From Bog-473 sp963743785 (GTDB lineage Bacteria > Actinomycetota > Acidimicrobiia > Acidimicrobiales > RAAP-2), in the NCBI GenBank assembly GCA_963743785.1, contig CAVURD010000001.1:241686-305685 (forward strand): 64,000 bases of DNA, given 5' to 3'. This document shows, piece after piece, positions 1 through 8,973 of the stretch. Both the position numbers and the translations under genes were made by a program. Every line of letters starts with the position of its first letter. The first letter of the stretch is position 1. A model generated the notes under the pieces. It was not told where the DNA came from and did not search any database. It saw nothing but the letters and a program-made list of their open reading frames with translations.

Positions 1-1
1 C

Positions 2-319
2 AGCGACCTGGAGGTGTCTGCTGCGTTCTATTCGGAGCAGCTTGGCCTTGAGCGGGCAGCCCAGAGCCCACCAGGAGCAGTGGTCTTTGCCACCACTCCT
101 ATTCCATTTGCCGTTCGTGAGCCCGCCGTTGACTTGCAGGCGGTCGAGCGTCTCGGCTGGGGCGTCGCACTGTGGCTCAAGGCCGATGATCCGCAGGTTC
201 TGCACGACAGCCTTGTTCATGCCGGGGTTCGAATCGTCACCGAGCCCTTCGATGGTCCATTTGGCCGGACGTTCGTGTTTGCTGACCCGGATGGATACGC
301 CGTTACCATCCATTCCTGA
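2..319 (+). CDS. VOC-family protein (glyoxalase/bleomycin-resistance-like), 5' end missing
   Basis: The reading frame is already open at the first complete codon, and the residues before the internal GTG at 14 (SDLEV) continue a typical VOC first strand, so the gene begins before the window. The visible part has the family pattern: an AAFYSEQLGLE segment, a central alternating-hydrophobic stretch, and a C-terminal FVFADPDGYAVTI strand containing the usual DPDG turn. VOC domains bind metals or small ligands and act as dioxygenases, isomerases or drug-binding proteins; the substrate cannot be told here. It ends 16 bases before the SnoaL-like fragment at 336 and was probably cotranscribed with it. 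Confidence 0.8.
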   Translation, partial: SDLEVSAAFYSEQLGLERAAQSPPGAVVFATTPIPFAVREPAVDLQAVERLGWGVALWLKADDPQVLHDSLVHAGVRIVTEPFDGPFGRTFVFADPDGYAVTIHS

Positions 320-335
320 GGAGCAAGGAGGACGG

Positions 336-510
336 ATGCCAGGCTTCATCTCTGACAGCCCCCTGGCCCGCGAGTTGATCAGCATCGGCGACGAGGCGAT
401 CGCCACGGAGGACGACGCCAAGCTCCGCGCCTATTTCAGCGAGGACTACGTCTTCCACGGACCGGGCGCCGACCTGGGCTTCGATGAACTGAGCGCTTAC
501 TTCGGCCATT
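336..510 (+). pseudogene. N-terminal half of a SnoaL-like (NTF2-fold) polyketide cyclase/ester cyclase gene
   Basis: ATG at 336 follows a good ribosome binding site (AAGGAGG). The first ~56 residues are a normal SnoaL-like N-terminus (SPLARELISIGDEAIA, then AYFSEDYVFHGPGADLGFDE and LSAYF). After about base 503 the frame stops resembling the family and becomes a serine/proline-rich run. The reason is visible on the other strand: the C-terminal half of the same kind of protein lies immediately downstream in inverted orientation (497-682). The ~30 residues that should join the halves are absent. The gene is therefore broken by an inversion with a deletion, or by misassembly. Confidence 0.75.
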
Positions 511-682
511 GCGCGCCGCTTTCGTCGGTCTGCACCCATTCCTCGGCCAGCCGGCCCTCGTCGTCGTACCTGAAGGTACCGATCACTTCCCACTCGACGT
601 GTTGCCCGGCGGGCTCGACTGGACCGATGGGCGAGTAGGTAAAGAGCCCGGTGAAGTAGATCTGCGGAGCCCTCTTTCCTGA
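497..682 (-). pseudogene. C-terminal half of the same SnoaL-like gene, inverted
   Basis: Read on the minus strand, this stretch encodes IYFTGLFTYSPIGPVEPAG, then HVEWEVIGTFRYDDEGRLAE, then EWVQTD. That is the classical C-terminal half of SnoaL-like ester cyclases. It has no start codon, with an in-frame TGA at 683-685, and runs into a TAA at 497-499, inside the N-terminal half that lies on the plus strand. The homologous part is about 520-663. It cannot be expressed alone. The family assignment rests on the GTFRYDDEGRLAEEWVQTD-type motif. Confidence 0.72.
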
Positions 683-725
683 TCACAACTCCGTGACCAC
701 GCCCGCCCGCCTTGGAAGCGCGCTC

Positions 726-1559
726 TCAGTTCCCGAAGTTAACCGGAGCTTCGATATCGTCATAGATCCGCACCGCAGATAGGAGCCCGGCTGAGTCTCG
801 CTCGAAAACCGCAATGCCGGCTTGCGTAGGCAGGGTGTGGCGACCCCACCGGGCGAGGTTGTACTCGACGGCACAGCGGACGTCATCATCGGTGACACGA
901 CAGCACTCGAGCTCAATGCCTCCGCCCGCGCTAAAACACGTGGAGTAGTAGGAGCGAAGCGCCTGGGTCCCTCGGTGCAATGCGTTGGGTCCAATGGACT
1001 GTCGGAGATACCCGTCTGCGGTGAAGGTCTTCACAGTGGCCTCAACGTCGCCGGCAAGAAGGGCGGCGAAGTGGCGACTGACAACGCCTTCAGGAGGTTC
1101 GTCTCCCGGTTCGATGATCGGTGGTCGCACGTGGTGACGGTGGTCGACGGGCCATTGGCTGCAGTACGTTCTGAACATCACAGAGCGGTCGTCGGGGGAT
1201 TCGGCCACGACAGCGATGGGCCAGAGAATCTGCTGTCCTTTGTCGTCTAGACGTGCCAGCAACTCCACAACGGCCCGTCTGTCGACGCTCGTCGATGCGA
1301 CGTTCTCTGTCGTCGCGTAGAGTCCGGCAAGCCACGTCCGGTTTTTCCTGACGAATTCCCGCAGCCTCCTGTGCCCTCGGATCGTGCCGGCACGGGGGTC
1401 CTCTATCACGATCTCCCCCGGCCAAATCGTCTCGAGTGTTCGGGGACTGCCGGTCTCGAGTGCCTGCAAGTACTGCGTTACCGGGTCAGTCCGGCCTGCA
1501 CTCTGAGAGTCTCGGCGCGCGAGTTCCGTTGCAGCGACGAAGTCAGGGAACCAGGGCAT
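726..1559 (-). CDS. Protein with two tandem SnoaL-like/NTF2-fold domains
   Basis: The 277-residue product appears to have two NTF2-like units: roughly residues 25-130 (VTQYLQALETG..., WPGEIVIEDPRAG, IRGHRRLREFV) and 150-275 (VSRHFAALLAGDVEATVKTF, then YLRQSIGPNALHRGTQALRS). Both show the 'dimension of duty' pattern of a helix, a strand with D-P/G, and a 'G...L..F/Y' helix. NTF2 folds are cyclases, isomerases or ligand-binding proteins; no catalytic residues are recognisable, so the function is open. It starts 6 bases after the stop of the nitronate monooxygenase upstream, so the two form an operon. Confidence 0.7.
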   Translation of the reverse strand: MPWFPDFVAATELARRDSQSAGRTDPVTQYLQALETGSPRTLETIWPGEIVIEDPRAGTIRGHRRLREFVRKNRTWLAGLYATTENVASTSVDRRAVVELLARLDDKGQQILWPIAVVAESPDDRSVMFRTYCSQWPVDHRHHVRPPIIEPGDEPPEGVVSRHFAALLAGDVEATVKTFTADGYLRQSIGPNALHRGTQALRSYYSTCFSAGGGIELECCRVTDDDVRCAVEYNLARWGRHTLPTQAGIAVFERDSAGLLSAVRIYDDIEAPVNFGN

Positions 1560-1565
1560 TGTCGA

Positions 1566-2516
1566 TTACAAGCCGTCGACGAGCTCGGCCACGATCTCTG
1601 CTGCTGGTTGTGGCTTCCGGGCGAGCGCAACGCTCTGTCCGGCCCACAATGAGACAGCTTCGACATCACCAGTTGTACCGACCATCGGCGCCGCCGGCTC
1701 GTACCGGACGATCGCTTCGCCCGAAGCGAAGTGCGCGATGACATCGCCCTCTCCCGGTCGACTCCCCGGTGGGGGCCTGTCCGCGGCCTCCCATGCCTCG
1801 GCGGTCGAGTTGCGGAGAGAGCGGTTGGGCGCGTCCGGCCATCCGACCTCGTACAGGTTGGCGTACCACCGAGTATCGGTCTCGGCTGCGTCTATGAGGC
1901 GACGGCGATACTCCTCGTGGATGGGCATCTCCTGGGCGACCAGAAATCGGGTACCCAACCATGCTGCTTGAGCGCCCAAGGCGAGCACGGCGGCCACGCC
2001 ACGGGCGTCCCCGATCCCGCCCGCCGCAATCACTGGCACCGGTGCTACCGCGTCCACAACGGCAGGGACCAAGGGAAGCGTTGCCACCTGACCCCACACG
2101 TGCCCGCCAGCCTCCCAACCCTGCGCCACGACGACATCGACGCCGCCGGCGACGGCTCGCCGGGCCTCTTCGGCGCTTCCCACCGTGTGCAGGACGACTC
2201 CGTTGGCATCGTGGACTTGCTCGACGTAGGTGGTGGGATCGCCCCAAAACAACGACACGATCCGCAGACCGGCTTCCAGGGCCTCGTCTAGACGACGGTG
2301 CTGATCGGAGGCAAGAACCAGGTTCCCGCCAAAGGGACGGTCGGTGAGCGCCGCCGTTTCACGAACCACGTCTCCGGCGGGAGTGGACCACGTCAACGCC
2401 AACATGCCGAGTGCCCCGGCATTTGAGACCGCTGCCGCCAGTTCGGGCACGGCCGACATAGGCGCTTGAACGATCGGCTTTTCTATGCCGAGCAGCTCAC
2501 AAACCGGCGTTCGCAT
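1566..2516 (-). CDS. Nitronate monooxygenase (2-nitropropane dioxygenase family, FMN)
   Basis: The 316-residue product is full length for the class. It starts with CELLGIEKPIVQAPMS, the FMN-binding first strand. It has AQGWEAGGHVWG, containing the family's catalytic-region histidine, and a phosphate-binding AAGGIGDARGVAAVLALG followed by WLGTRF. These enzymes oxidise propionate 3-nitronate and other alkyl nitronates with FMN and O2; some members are enoyl reductases, so the substrate is inferred. An AGGTGG-like ribosome site precedes the ATG. It is the first gene of a two-gene operon with the double-SnoaL protein at 726-1559. Confidence 0.88.
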   Translation of the reverse strand: MRTPVCELLGIEKPIVQAPMSAVPELAAAVSNAGALGMLALTWSTPAGDVVRETAALTDRPFGGNLVLASDQHRRLDEALEAGLRIVSLFWGDPTTYVEQVHDANGVVLHTVGSAEEARRAVAGGVDVVVAQGWEAGGHVWGQVATLPLVPAVVDAVAPVPVIAAGGIGDARGVAAVLALGAQAAWLGTRFLVAQEMPIHEEYRRRLIDAAETDTRWYANLYEVGWPDAPNRSLRNSTAEAWEAADRPPPGSRPGEGDVIAHFASGEAIVRYEPAAPMVGTTGDVEAVSLWAGQSVALARKPQPAAEIVAELVDGL

Positions 2517-2605
2517 TGTGTACCACCTACTCGTTCACTCCGGCTCAAGAATGCGGAATCCTCGCGACGAGGATCCCTCTGCGTGGCCCCGGCGTCCACA
2601 TGCAG

Positions 2606-3208
2606 CTATGACTCATACGACGTCGGCATCGACTGCTTCGCGCGCTTGTTCCACCCGTGAAAATTCGAGTAATCGCCTGCATCCCAGGCCTCGCGCAGCC
2701 CCGGCTTGCTCAGGTCCCAGTCAGGGCGGAGCTCGCTCGTCGCAGCGCAGAGGTCGCGCCACAGGTCGTAGAACGACGGGCGGCCCCAGAACCAGTAGCC
2801 GTTGTAGGCACTGTGGATCACAAGTCCCGGTTTGAGCACCAGCGTGTGAGGGATCATCGGATCGTGCTCGGGATCGGTGTACTCCTGGATGTCCAGATCC
2901 TTCTGAATTGTCCGTGCTGGATCCGAGAGAAAAGGCCATTGGGCGCCGACTGACGCGCGGAACTCTTGCGTCGTGTGGTGGTCGTCAGTCGAAATCGTGA
3001 CGATTTGGGTGTAGGCGACGGCAATCTTTGAATAGTTCGAAGCGAGCTCCAGGTGCTGCTGGTGCTCCTTCGGGCAGTAGTTGCCCCGCGCCAAGGTGAG
3101 GATCATCGGGTCGATGCCCTGCAACTCGCTGAGCTTGCGCACCGTGCCGGTGTGGTCAGGTAGGGCGTAGTCGGGGAAAGTTCCGCCAGGTCTGATGTCC
3201 GATCGCAT
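2606..3208 (-). CDS. Peroxiredoxin-like (AhpC/TSA, redoxin) protein with the peroxidatic Cys retained
   Basis: The 200 residues have a thioredoxin-fold redoxin arrangement: FPDYALPDHTGT..LSEL, then TLARGNYCPKEHQ with Cys45 at the expected peroxidatic position, then TQIVTISTDDHHTTQEF, WPFLSDPARTIQKDLDI and a C-terminal GYWFWGRPS block. No second cysteine is seen, so it would be a 1-Cys type enzyme. The motif is YCPKEHQ rather than the canonical PxxxTxxC, so peroxide reduction is inferred. A close paralog lies on the other strand at 5997-6611, but has Asp at this position. AAGGAGG precedes the ATG. Confidence 0.8.
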   Translation of the reverse strand: MRSDIRPGGTFPDYALPDHTGTVRKLSELQGIDPMILTLARGNYCPKEHQQHLELASNYSKIAVAYTQIVTISTDDHHTTQEFRASVGAQWPFLSDPARTIQKDLDIQEYTDPEHDPMIPHTLVLKPGLVIHSAYNGYWFWGRPSFYDLWRDLCAATSELRPDWDLSKPGLREAWDAGDYSNFHGWNKRAKQSMPTSYES

Positions 3209-3293
3209 TGGTCACGGCCTCCTTCGTCGCCCTTTTGGGCACTTTTCACTTCCGGGTGTATCACCGTCACACCTTCGACGCTGCCTGGCCTCC

Positions 3294-3765
3294 TCACTGG
3301 TTTCGAGGGTCGTCGATCGGATCGATGTAGTCAAGACCCAGTGGTCCGATAGCCGTCGCCTGAGTGACGTAGGTTCCGGACTTGGCGCAGTGGAAGTGGG
3401 GCGTACCGCCGGAGGGCACAAGGACGGCGCTGGCGGGTAGGTCTGCAGTCGTCCTTCGTCGACTGACTCCCCAGTCCGACGTAAAGGACACCGGAGATGT
3501 CGGTGTAGACGCGGCCCTCCGGAGGGTGGTGCGGCATCAGCTTGACGCCCGCGGACAGCTCGACACGGATGACGTATGGCCCCGGTTCGGAAGGCTCGCC
3601 GACGACCACCGCCAGTCGGGCCGAGGGCAGGAATCCTGGCAAGGGCTTCCAGTCGACGACCTCGCGCAGGACCGATCTGAAATTGTTCTGGTCTGGTTGG
3701 TGGATCTCAATCCTTGGGACCTCCCGACTTCTGAAGGGGAGTAGCCCAACGTCGAGACAACTCAC
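3294..3765 (-). pseudogene. Cupin-domain protein (ChrR-like cupin), disrupted by two frameshifts
   Basis: The 5' part reads LREVVDWKPLPGFLPSARLA, VVVGEPSEPGPYVIRVELS, VKLMPHHPPEGRVYTDISG and VLYVGLG, a single-domain cupin whose metal-binding first motif would be H-x-H. The frame then shifts near 3463 to DEGRLQTY and again near 3437 to ASAVLVPSGGTPHFHCAKSG and IGPLGLDYIDP, ending at 3294. Both changes are best explained by loss of one base. Two separate lesions, and a degraded HHPP where HRHP is usual, argue for real decay. The 5' start is uncertain. Confidence 0.75.
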
Positions 3766-3927
3766 CCGTCAGGTGAAATCTAGCGCGACGAAACCGGCTC
3801 GTCGTCCGAGGCTTGGTACGCTGAGCGTGCCGGGCCTAAAGCTGCGATCTTCGATACAAAACTGCGGACCCGACCCTTCATTGGAGCTGCCAGATACCGA
3901 GCTTGTGAATACAGCGCAGGAACTTAC

Positions 3928-5817
3928 ATGAGCACGACCCCAATTGCCGACTACGCGCTCCTTTCGGATCGGCACAGCGCTGCGCTGGTGAGCCGGGACG
4001 GGTCGATCGACTGGTTGTGCTTCCCACGATTCGACAGCCCCTCGATCTTCGGTCGTCTCCTGGGAGACGTAGCAGGTCACTGGTCGATCCAGGTCACAAA
4101 CGCCAGTCAGGTGACTCGCCGATACCTGGAACGCACCATGGTGTTGGAGACCACCCTCCGCACGCCGACGGGCACCGTGGCGATCACCGACGCCCTCGCG
4201 ATGGGCGAGGGCAACCGGGGACATGAACTCGGCCGGGGTGCACCGCATCTCCTGCTGCGGCGTGCGAAGTGCGTTGAAGGAGAGGTGGAGTTGTCCCTGG
4301 AGTACGTCCCGCGCCCCGAGTACGGGCTCGTCCACCCCTTGTTCGATGCTGTCGACGGGGGAGTGACCGCATTCGGGGGCGCCGACGTGCTCGTCCTGTC
4401 TTCGCCCATGACCTTGATTGTCGACCAGTCGGCGGTCTCAGGTCAGCTTCAGCTCCGGCGCGGCGAGACCGCGGGTTTCGCCCTGCACCACAGCAGGCGG
4501 GCCGAGACGGATACGGCCACGGTCTGGAGCCAATCCGAAATCGGCGCCCGGTTGGAGGACACCGTGTCGGCCTGGGAGTCGTGGTCGGAGCTCCACCAGG
4601 CCTATGTCGGTCCGTGGCAAGACCTGGTGCACCACAGCGGACGGGTGCTCCAGGCACTCTCCTTTGCACCCACCGGTGCGATTTGCGCGGCGGCGACCAC
4701 TTCGCTGCCTGAGGCGGTGGGTGGAGCCCGAAATTGGGACTACCGCTACGCCTGGGTCAGGGATGCTTCCTTCACGATCCAGGCTCTTTGGGTGGCGGCC
4801 TGCCCTGACGAAGCCAATGAGTTCTTCGATTACGTGACCACCTCCGCGGCCGGCTCGCTGGACCGGGGGGGCGACCTGCAGATCATGTTTGGCATCGGCG
4901 GCGAACGAGACCTGACCGAGCGGGAGCTGCCGCACTTGGAGGGCTGGCGACACTCGGTCCCCGTTCGGGTCGGCAACGGCGCCTGGAACCAGCGCCAGCT
5001 TGACGTCTATGGCGAATTGCTCGGCGCCGTGGACCGCCTCTCCGACCACCTGTTCGACAACGCCTCCCGACGGGTTGGGCCGATGGCCGACCCTGGCAAG
5101 TGGGGTGCACCCCCCGATCTGGCACCAGCCACACGGCGGTTCTTCGTCCAACTGGCCGACACCGCCTCCCGGCGCTGGCAGGAAAAAGACCAAGGGATCT
5201 GGGAGGTTCGAGGCGATCCCCGCGACTTCTTGTACTCCAAGCTGATGTGCTGGGTGGCCCTCGACCGGGCGGCGGCCTTAGCGGATCGTCTCGACGCCTC
5301 CGACCGGGTTGAGGCATGGAAGCAGACCCAGGACCAGATCCGTGAGGCGATCCTGACCAGAGGCTGGAGCGACCGGGCCAACGCCTTCACCCAGTCCTTC
5401 GGCTCGGACGAGCTCGATGCCTCCAGCCTCATGGTGCCACTGGTGGGGTTCCTTCCCGCCGACGAGCCCAGAGTGCTGGCCACGATCAACGCGACCGAAG
5501 AACGTCTCACCGATGAGCGGGGACTGGTGTACCGCTACCGGACCCACGACGGGCTCGAGGGCGAGGAAGGCACGTTCCTTCTGTGCACCTTCTGGCTGGC
5601 CCAGGCCCTGGCCCGGGCCGGACAGCCGGCTCGGGCCCGCACCGTCTTCGAACGCGCCGCCGCCTTCGTGAACGACGTCGGCCTGCTCGCCGAGGAGGTC
5701 GATCCCGTCACCGGGGAGTTCCTCGGCAACTTCCCCCAAGCCTTCAGCCACATCGGGCTTGTCAACGCGGCCTGGGCCATTTCTGAGATCGAACTCCAAC
5801 AGACGCCACCGAGTTAA
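3928..5817 (+). CDS. Glycoside hydrolase family 15 protein (trehalase/glucoamylase-like)
   Basis: The product is 629 residues, full length for bacterial GH15. The N-terminal beta-sandwich begins IADYALLSDRHSAALVSRDG and SIDWLCFPRFDSPSIFG. The (alpha/alpha)6 catalytic barrel has RNWDYRYAWVRDASF, LQIMFGIGGERDLTERELP and GNGAWNQRQLDVYGE. Probable catalytic acids are Glu426 in QGIWEVRG and Glu547 in EGEEGTFLLCTFW. It has no signal peptide, so it acts in the cytosol, probably on trehalose or a maltosyl glucoside; mycobacterial relatives hydrolyse trehalose. A second GH15 gene is at 36355-38190. The neighbouring peroxiredoxin-like gene follows on the same strand after 179 bases. Confidence 0.9.
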   Translation: MSTTPIADYALLSDRHSAALVSRDGSIDWLCFPRFDSPSIFGRLLGDVAGHWSIQVTNASQVTRRYLERTMVLETTLRTPTGTVAITDALAMGEGNRGHELGRGAPHLLLRRAKCVEGEVELSLEYVPRPEYGLVHPLFDAVDGGVTAFGGADVLVLSSPMTLIVDQSAVSGQLQLRRGETAGFALHHSRRAETDTATVWSQSEIGARLEDTVSAWESWSELHQAYVGPWQDLVHHSGRVLQALSFAPTGAICAAATTSLPEAVGGARNWDYRYAWVRDASFTIQALWVAACPDEANEFFDYVTTSAAGSLDRGGDLQIMFGIGGERDLTERELPHLEGWRHSVPVRVGNGAWNQRQLDVYGELLGAVDRLSDHLFDNASRRVGPMADPGKWGAPPDLAPATRRFFVQLADTASRRWQEKDQGIWEVRGDPRDFLYSKLMCWVALDRAAALADRLDASDRVEAWKQTQDQIREAILTRGWSDRANAFTQSFGSDELDASSLMVPLVGFLPADEPRVLATINATEERLTDERGLVYRYRTHDGLEGEEGTFLLCTFWLAQALARAGQPARARTVFERAAAFVNDVGLLAEEVDPVTGEFLGNFPQAFSHIGLVNAAWAISEIELQQTPPS

Positions 5818-5996
5818 AGTGCCGCGACGCATCGACTCGGCCGAAACACATTCCAGCTTGGCGGTCAGCTTGTCGGTCGATCAAACCGATGATCAGGCGG
5901 TCGCATGTTGGATTGGCGATCCGTCTGGGCCAGCCCTGAAACCGGTTGGCGTTTCGTGGGATCCTTCGCCCAGACCGTTTTGAGCCTGGAGGTCAC

Positions 5997-6611
5997 ATGC
6001 GCAGCGACATACGTGAAGGCGGGACGTTTCCCGACTACGAGCTAGCCGACCAATCCGGCAAGCGGCGTTCTCTCTCGGAACTTCAAGGGGGCAACCCGAT
6101 GGTGCTCCACCTCTCCCGCGGCGGCTTCGATCCGAAGGAGCACCAGTTTGTTCGGCAATTGGTCGACGTCTACCCCGAATTTCGAAACGCATACACACGA
6201 TTGGTCCTCATCTCCACCGACAACCAGCTGAACATCAATGAGTTCCGCGACGCTCTTGGTGCCACCTGGCCGTTCCTGTCGGACCCGGATCGAGTGATCC
6301 AAAAGGACCTGGACATCAAAGAGTTCACTGATGAGCCGCACGACCCGATGATTCCCCACACGTTCGTCCTCGAACCCGGGCTCAAGATTTTCAGGGTCTA
6401 CAACGGCTACTGGTATTGGGGTCGCCCGACGATGTCAGAGCTGCACGTGAATCTGCGGGCACTCTTTCAGAAGATTCGCCCGGACTTCGACCTGGCGTCC
6501 CCGGGATTGAAGGAGGCGTGGGAACGAGGAGATCGCGATCAGTTCCTCGTCGACACGCTCGAGGAGCCGATCCGCTACACCGAAGGGAAGAGCATCGGCA
6601 TCAAACGCTGA
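5997..6611 (+). CDS. Peroxiredoxin-like paralog lacking the peroxidatic Cys
   Basis: Starts at ATG 5997, after a GGAGG-type site (GGAGGTCAC); a longer in-frame start at 5946 lacks such a site. The 204 residues align end to end with the product of 2606-3208 (MRSDIR.GGTFPDY, LISTDN, WPFLSDPDRVIQKDLDIKEF, YNGYWYWGRPT). The key block is RGGFDPKEHQ instead of RGNYCPKEHQ, so position 45 is Asp, not Cys. Standard peroxidase chemistry is therefore not possible. It could be a chaperone-like, regulatory or otherwise repurposed redoxin. It has an extra C-terminal tail of about 25 residues with no recognised motif. Confidence 0.8.
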   Translation: MRSDIREGGTFPDYELADQSGKRRSLSELQGGNPMVLHLSRGGFDPKEHQFVRQLVDVYPEFRNAYTRLVLISTDNQLNINEFRDALGATWPFLSDPDRVIQKDLDIKEFTDEPHDPMIPHTFVLEPGLKIFRVYNGYWYWGRPTMSELHVNLRALFQKIRPDFDLASPGLKEAWERGDRDQFLVDTLEEPIRYTEGKSIGIKR

Positions 6612-6838
6612 CCACCGCAGGGAGGGGGTGGGTCCCTTTCTGCCGTCCGGGTCTCCGATGTCGTGGGGTCTCTCATCGTTCGCGGGCTGAACGAGGAGGG
6701 CCCAGCCATGGACCCGTGAAATCCTCTGCGAAGCTCGCAGGTTGGGTTGACGTCGAACGCCGAGAACTGGGACACTCCCAGGTGCAAGGCAGTCGATCTG
6801 GCGCGACAATGCAACAAAGCCGACCAGAGGAGACCGGG

Positions 6839-7520
6839 ATGAGCACCGTCGACGGACAGGATGGCGAAACCGGCGGGACGGAAAGCAGCGCAGCTGTCGA
6901 CCTGAAGCTCGAGGCGGTCGTCATCCCCGTGGCTGACGCCGACCGCTCCAAGGCGTTCTACGCCGCCCTCGGATGGAGGCTCGACGCCGACTTTTCCTTC
7001 GACAACGGCTTCCGGGTCGTGCAGTTCACGCCACCCGCTTCGCTGTGCTCGGTGCAGTTCGGCACCAAGATCACAGGTGCCCCACCCGGGCTCTGCCCAT
7101 GGCCTCTACCTGATCGTGTCCGACATCGATGCCGCTCGTAACGAACTCATGAGGCGGGGTGCCAAGGTCAGCGAGGTGTTCCATTCGGGAGCGCCGGGGG
7201 CGCAACTCGATCCCGAGGGGCGGAGTGGTCGGGTCAGCGGTCCGGATCCGGATCACAAGAGCTATAGCTCCTTTGCGACGTTCGAAGACCCGGACGGCAA
7301 CAGCTGGTTGCTCCAAGAGGTGACCGACCGCCTCCCGGGCCGGCTCGATCCGACAATCACCTCGTTCAACTCTGCCGGTGACCTGGCCGGGGCCCTGCGG
7401 CGCGCCGAGACTGCTCACGGCGAGCACGAGAAGCGAATCGGCAAGGCTGACCCGGATTGGCCCGACTGGTACGCCGAGTACATGGTGCGCGAGCAGACGG
7501 GTCAGGAGCTGCCCGCGTGA
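6839..7520 (+). pseudogene. VOC-family protein with a single frameshift
   Basis: ATG at 6839 follows AGAGGAG. The first part reads LEAVVIPVADADRSKAFYAA, LGWRLDADF and VVQFTPPASLCSVQFGTKI, and the frame breaks at the GGG at 7088-7090. The adjacent frame continues perfectly with SAHGLYLIVSDIDAARNELM, FATFEDPDGNSWLLQEVTDR and a DPDWPDWYAEYMV tail. One extra base restores a ~226-residue VOC protein of the usual glyoxalase type. The remainder shows no other lesion, so this is either a recent mutation or sequence error. Its stop overlaps the start of the flavoprotein gene (GTGA), indicating translational coupling. Confidence 0.8.
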
Positions 7521-8890
7521 GCGATTTCGACGTGATCGTGCTAGGCGGCGGTGCCCCAGGCGAGCACTGCGCGGGCGCCATCGCGGCCCGAGGGCTTCGG
7601 GTCGCGGTCGTCGAGCGGGAGCTGGTCGGCGGCGAGTGCTCTTACTGGGCCTGCATCCCGTCCAAGTCTCTGTTGCGCCCGGGCGAGGCAGTTCAGGGCG
7701 CCCGCGACGTCGGCGCCAGCGCCCAGGTGGACGTGCAGGCGACGCTGGACTGGCGGGACTACATGGTGTCCGACTATTCGGATGCGGGACAGGAACGATG
7801 GCTGGCGGACCGGGGCATCGCTCTCATCCGTGGCGTCGGCCGGCTCGCCGGGCCCGGCGTGGTGGAGGTGGACGGCACCCGGCACACTGCTGAGCACGTC
7901 GTCGTCGCGACGGGCTCGGATCCCGTCGTGCCACCCGTCCCCGGGCTCGACGGTCTGGACGGGGTATGGGGCACGCGGGAGGCGACGGGCATGAAGGCCG
8001 TCCCCCGCCGACTGATCGTGCTTGGCGGCGGATCGGCCGGTGTCGAGATCGCACAGGTGGTGAGGCGGCTCGGTGGCGAGACGGTGTTGGTCGAGGGAGC
8101 CGATCGGGTGATTCCCCGAGAGCCCGCTCCACTGGGCAAGGCGCTCGCCGAGGCACTGCAGAGGGACGGGATCGAACTGCGCCTCGGAGTTCGCGCGGCG
8201 ACGGCCTCGCGAGACGGGGACGACTACGTATTGAAGCTCTCGGACGGCACTGAGGTGCGAGGTGAGCGACTGCTCGTGTCCACCGGTCGGCATCCCCGTG
8301 TCGAAGGGATAGGGCTCGAGACCGTCGGCATCGAGGCCGACCCGCACGGGATCCGGGTCGACGAATACCTGCGTGCCGGCGAGAAGATCTGGGCCATCGG
8401 TGACGTCAACGGGATCTGGCCCCTGACCCACGTCGGCGAGTACGAAGGCGACGTCGTGGCAGCGAACATCGTTGGAGAGAGGCACCCGGCGAACTACGAG
8501 GCAGTGCCACGCGTCACGTACACCGACCCGCAGGCTGCCGCGGTCGGTGTCGCGGAGGCGCCCTACAGCACCACGATGCTCTTATCAGAGTTGCCCAAGA
8601 CCGCGACGTACACCCACTCCTACGCCGAGTCGAACGGCTTCTTGACCTTGCTCAGCGACGGCGTCCGCTTGACCGGTGCCTATGCCCTCGGACCTGAGGC
8701 CGGTGAGTGGCTGCAGCAGGCGACGCTGGCCATACGCGCCCGCGTCCCGCTGGAAGTGCTGAGCGACACCATCCAGCCGTTCCCGTCCTTCTCGTCGATC
8801 TTCGACTCGGCCTTCAAGGCGCTCCGCATGGAGATAGCCAAGATGCCCCCGCCCACGCGACCAATGCAGGCGCAGATGGCACGGCCATGA
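7517..8890 (+). CDS. FAD-dependent NAD(P)-disulfide oxidoreductase (class I flavoprotein reductase)
   Basis: GTG at 7517 overlaps the stop of the preceding VOC gene, so the much longer upstream frame is not the start. The 457 residues carry an FAD Rossmann motif (VIVLGGGAPGEHCAGAI), the redox-active CxxxxC in GGECSYWACIPSK, an NAD(P) site (VLGGGSAGVEIAQVV) and a second FAD motif (IWAIGDVNGIWPLTH). It resembles mercuric reductase and dihydrolipoamide dehydrogenase. The C-terminal helix has IQPFPSFSSIF where the classical enzymes have a catalytic His-Pro, so thiol exchange must differ. The substrate is unknown; a role in redox or electrophile stress with the coupled VOC protein is inferred. Confidence 0.88.
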   Translation: MSDFDVIVLGGGAPGEHCAGAIAARGLRVAVVERELVGGECSYWACIPSKSLLRPGEAVQGARDVGASAQVDVQATLDWRDYMVSDYSDAGQERWLADRGIALIRGVGRLAGPGVVEVDGTRHTAEHVVVATGSDPVVPPVPGLDGLDGVWGTREATGMKAVPRRLIVLGGGSAGVEIAQVVRRLGGETVLVEGADRVIPREPAPLGKALAEALQRDGIELRLGVRAATASRDGDDYVLKLSDGTEVRGERLLVSTGRHPRVEGIGLETVGIEADPHGIRVDEYLRAGEKIWAIGDVNGIWPLTHVGEYEGDVVAANIVGERHPANYEAVPRVTYTDPQAAAVGVAEAPYSTTMLLSELPKTATYTHSYAESNGFLTLLSDGVRLTGAYALGPEAGEWLQQATLAIRARVPLEVLSDTIQPFPSFSSIFDSAFKALRMEIAKMPPPTRPMQAQMARP

Positions 8891-8973
8891 CGAGACGAGA
8901 TCCGCGTTCGTCATCACATTGGCCGCTGAGCCCGTCGCAGGCGGGTGATCGACCCAACCCGTGGAGGTAGCAG

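Noticed and set aside
220..240. tRNA-like GGTTCGAATC in the first VOC gene
   Set aside because: It encodes a conserved strand of the VOC domain and no cloverleaf can be drawn.
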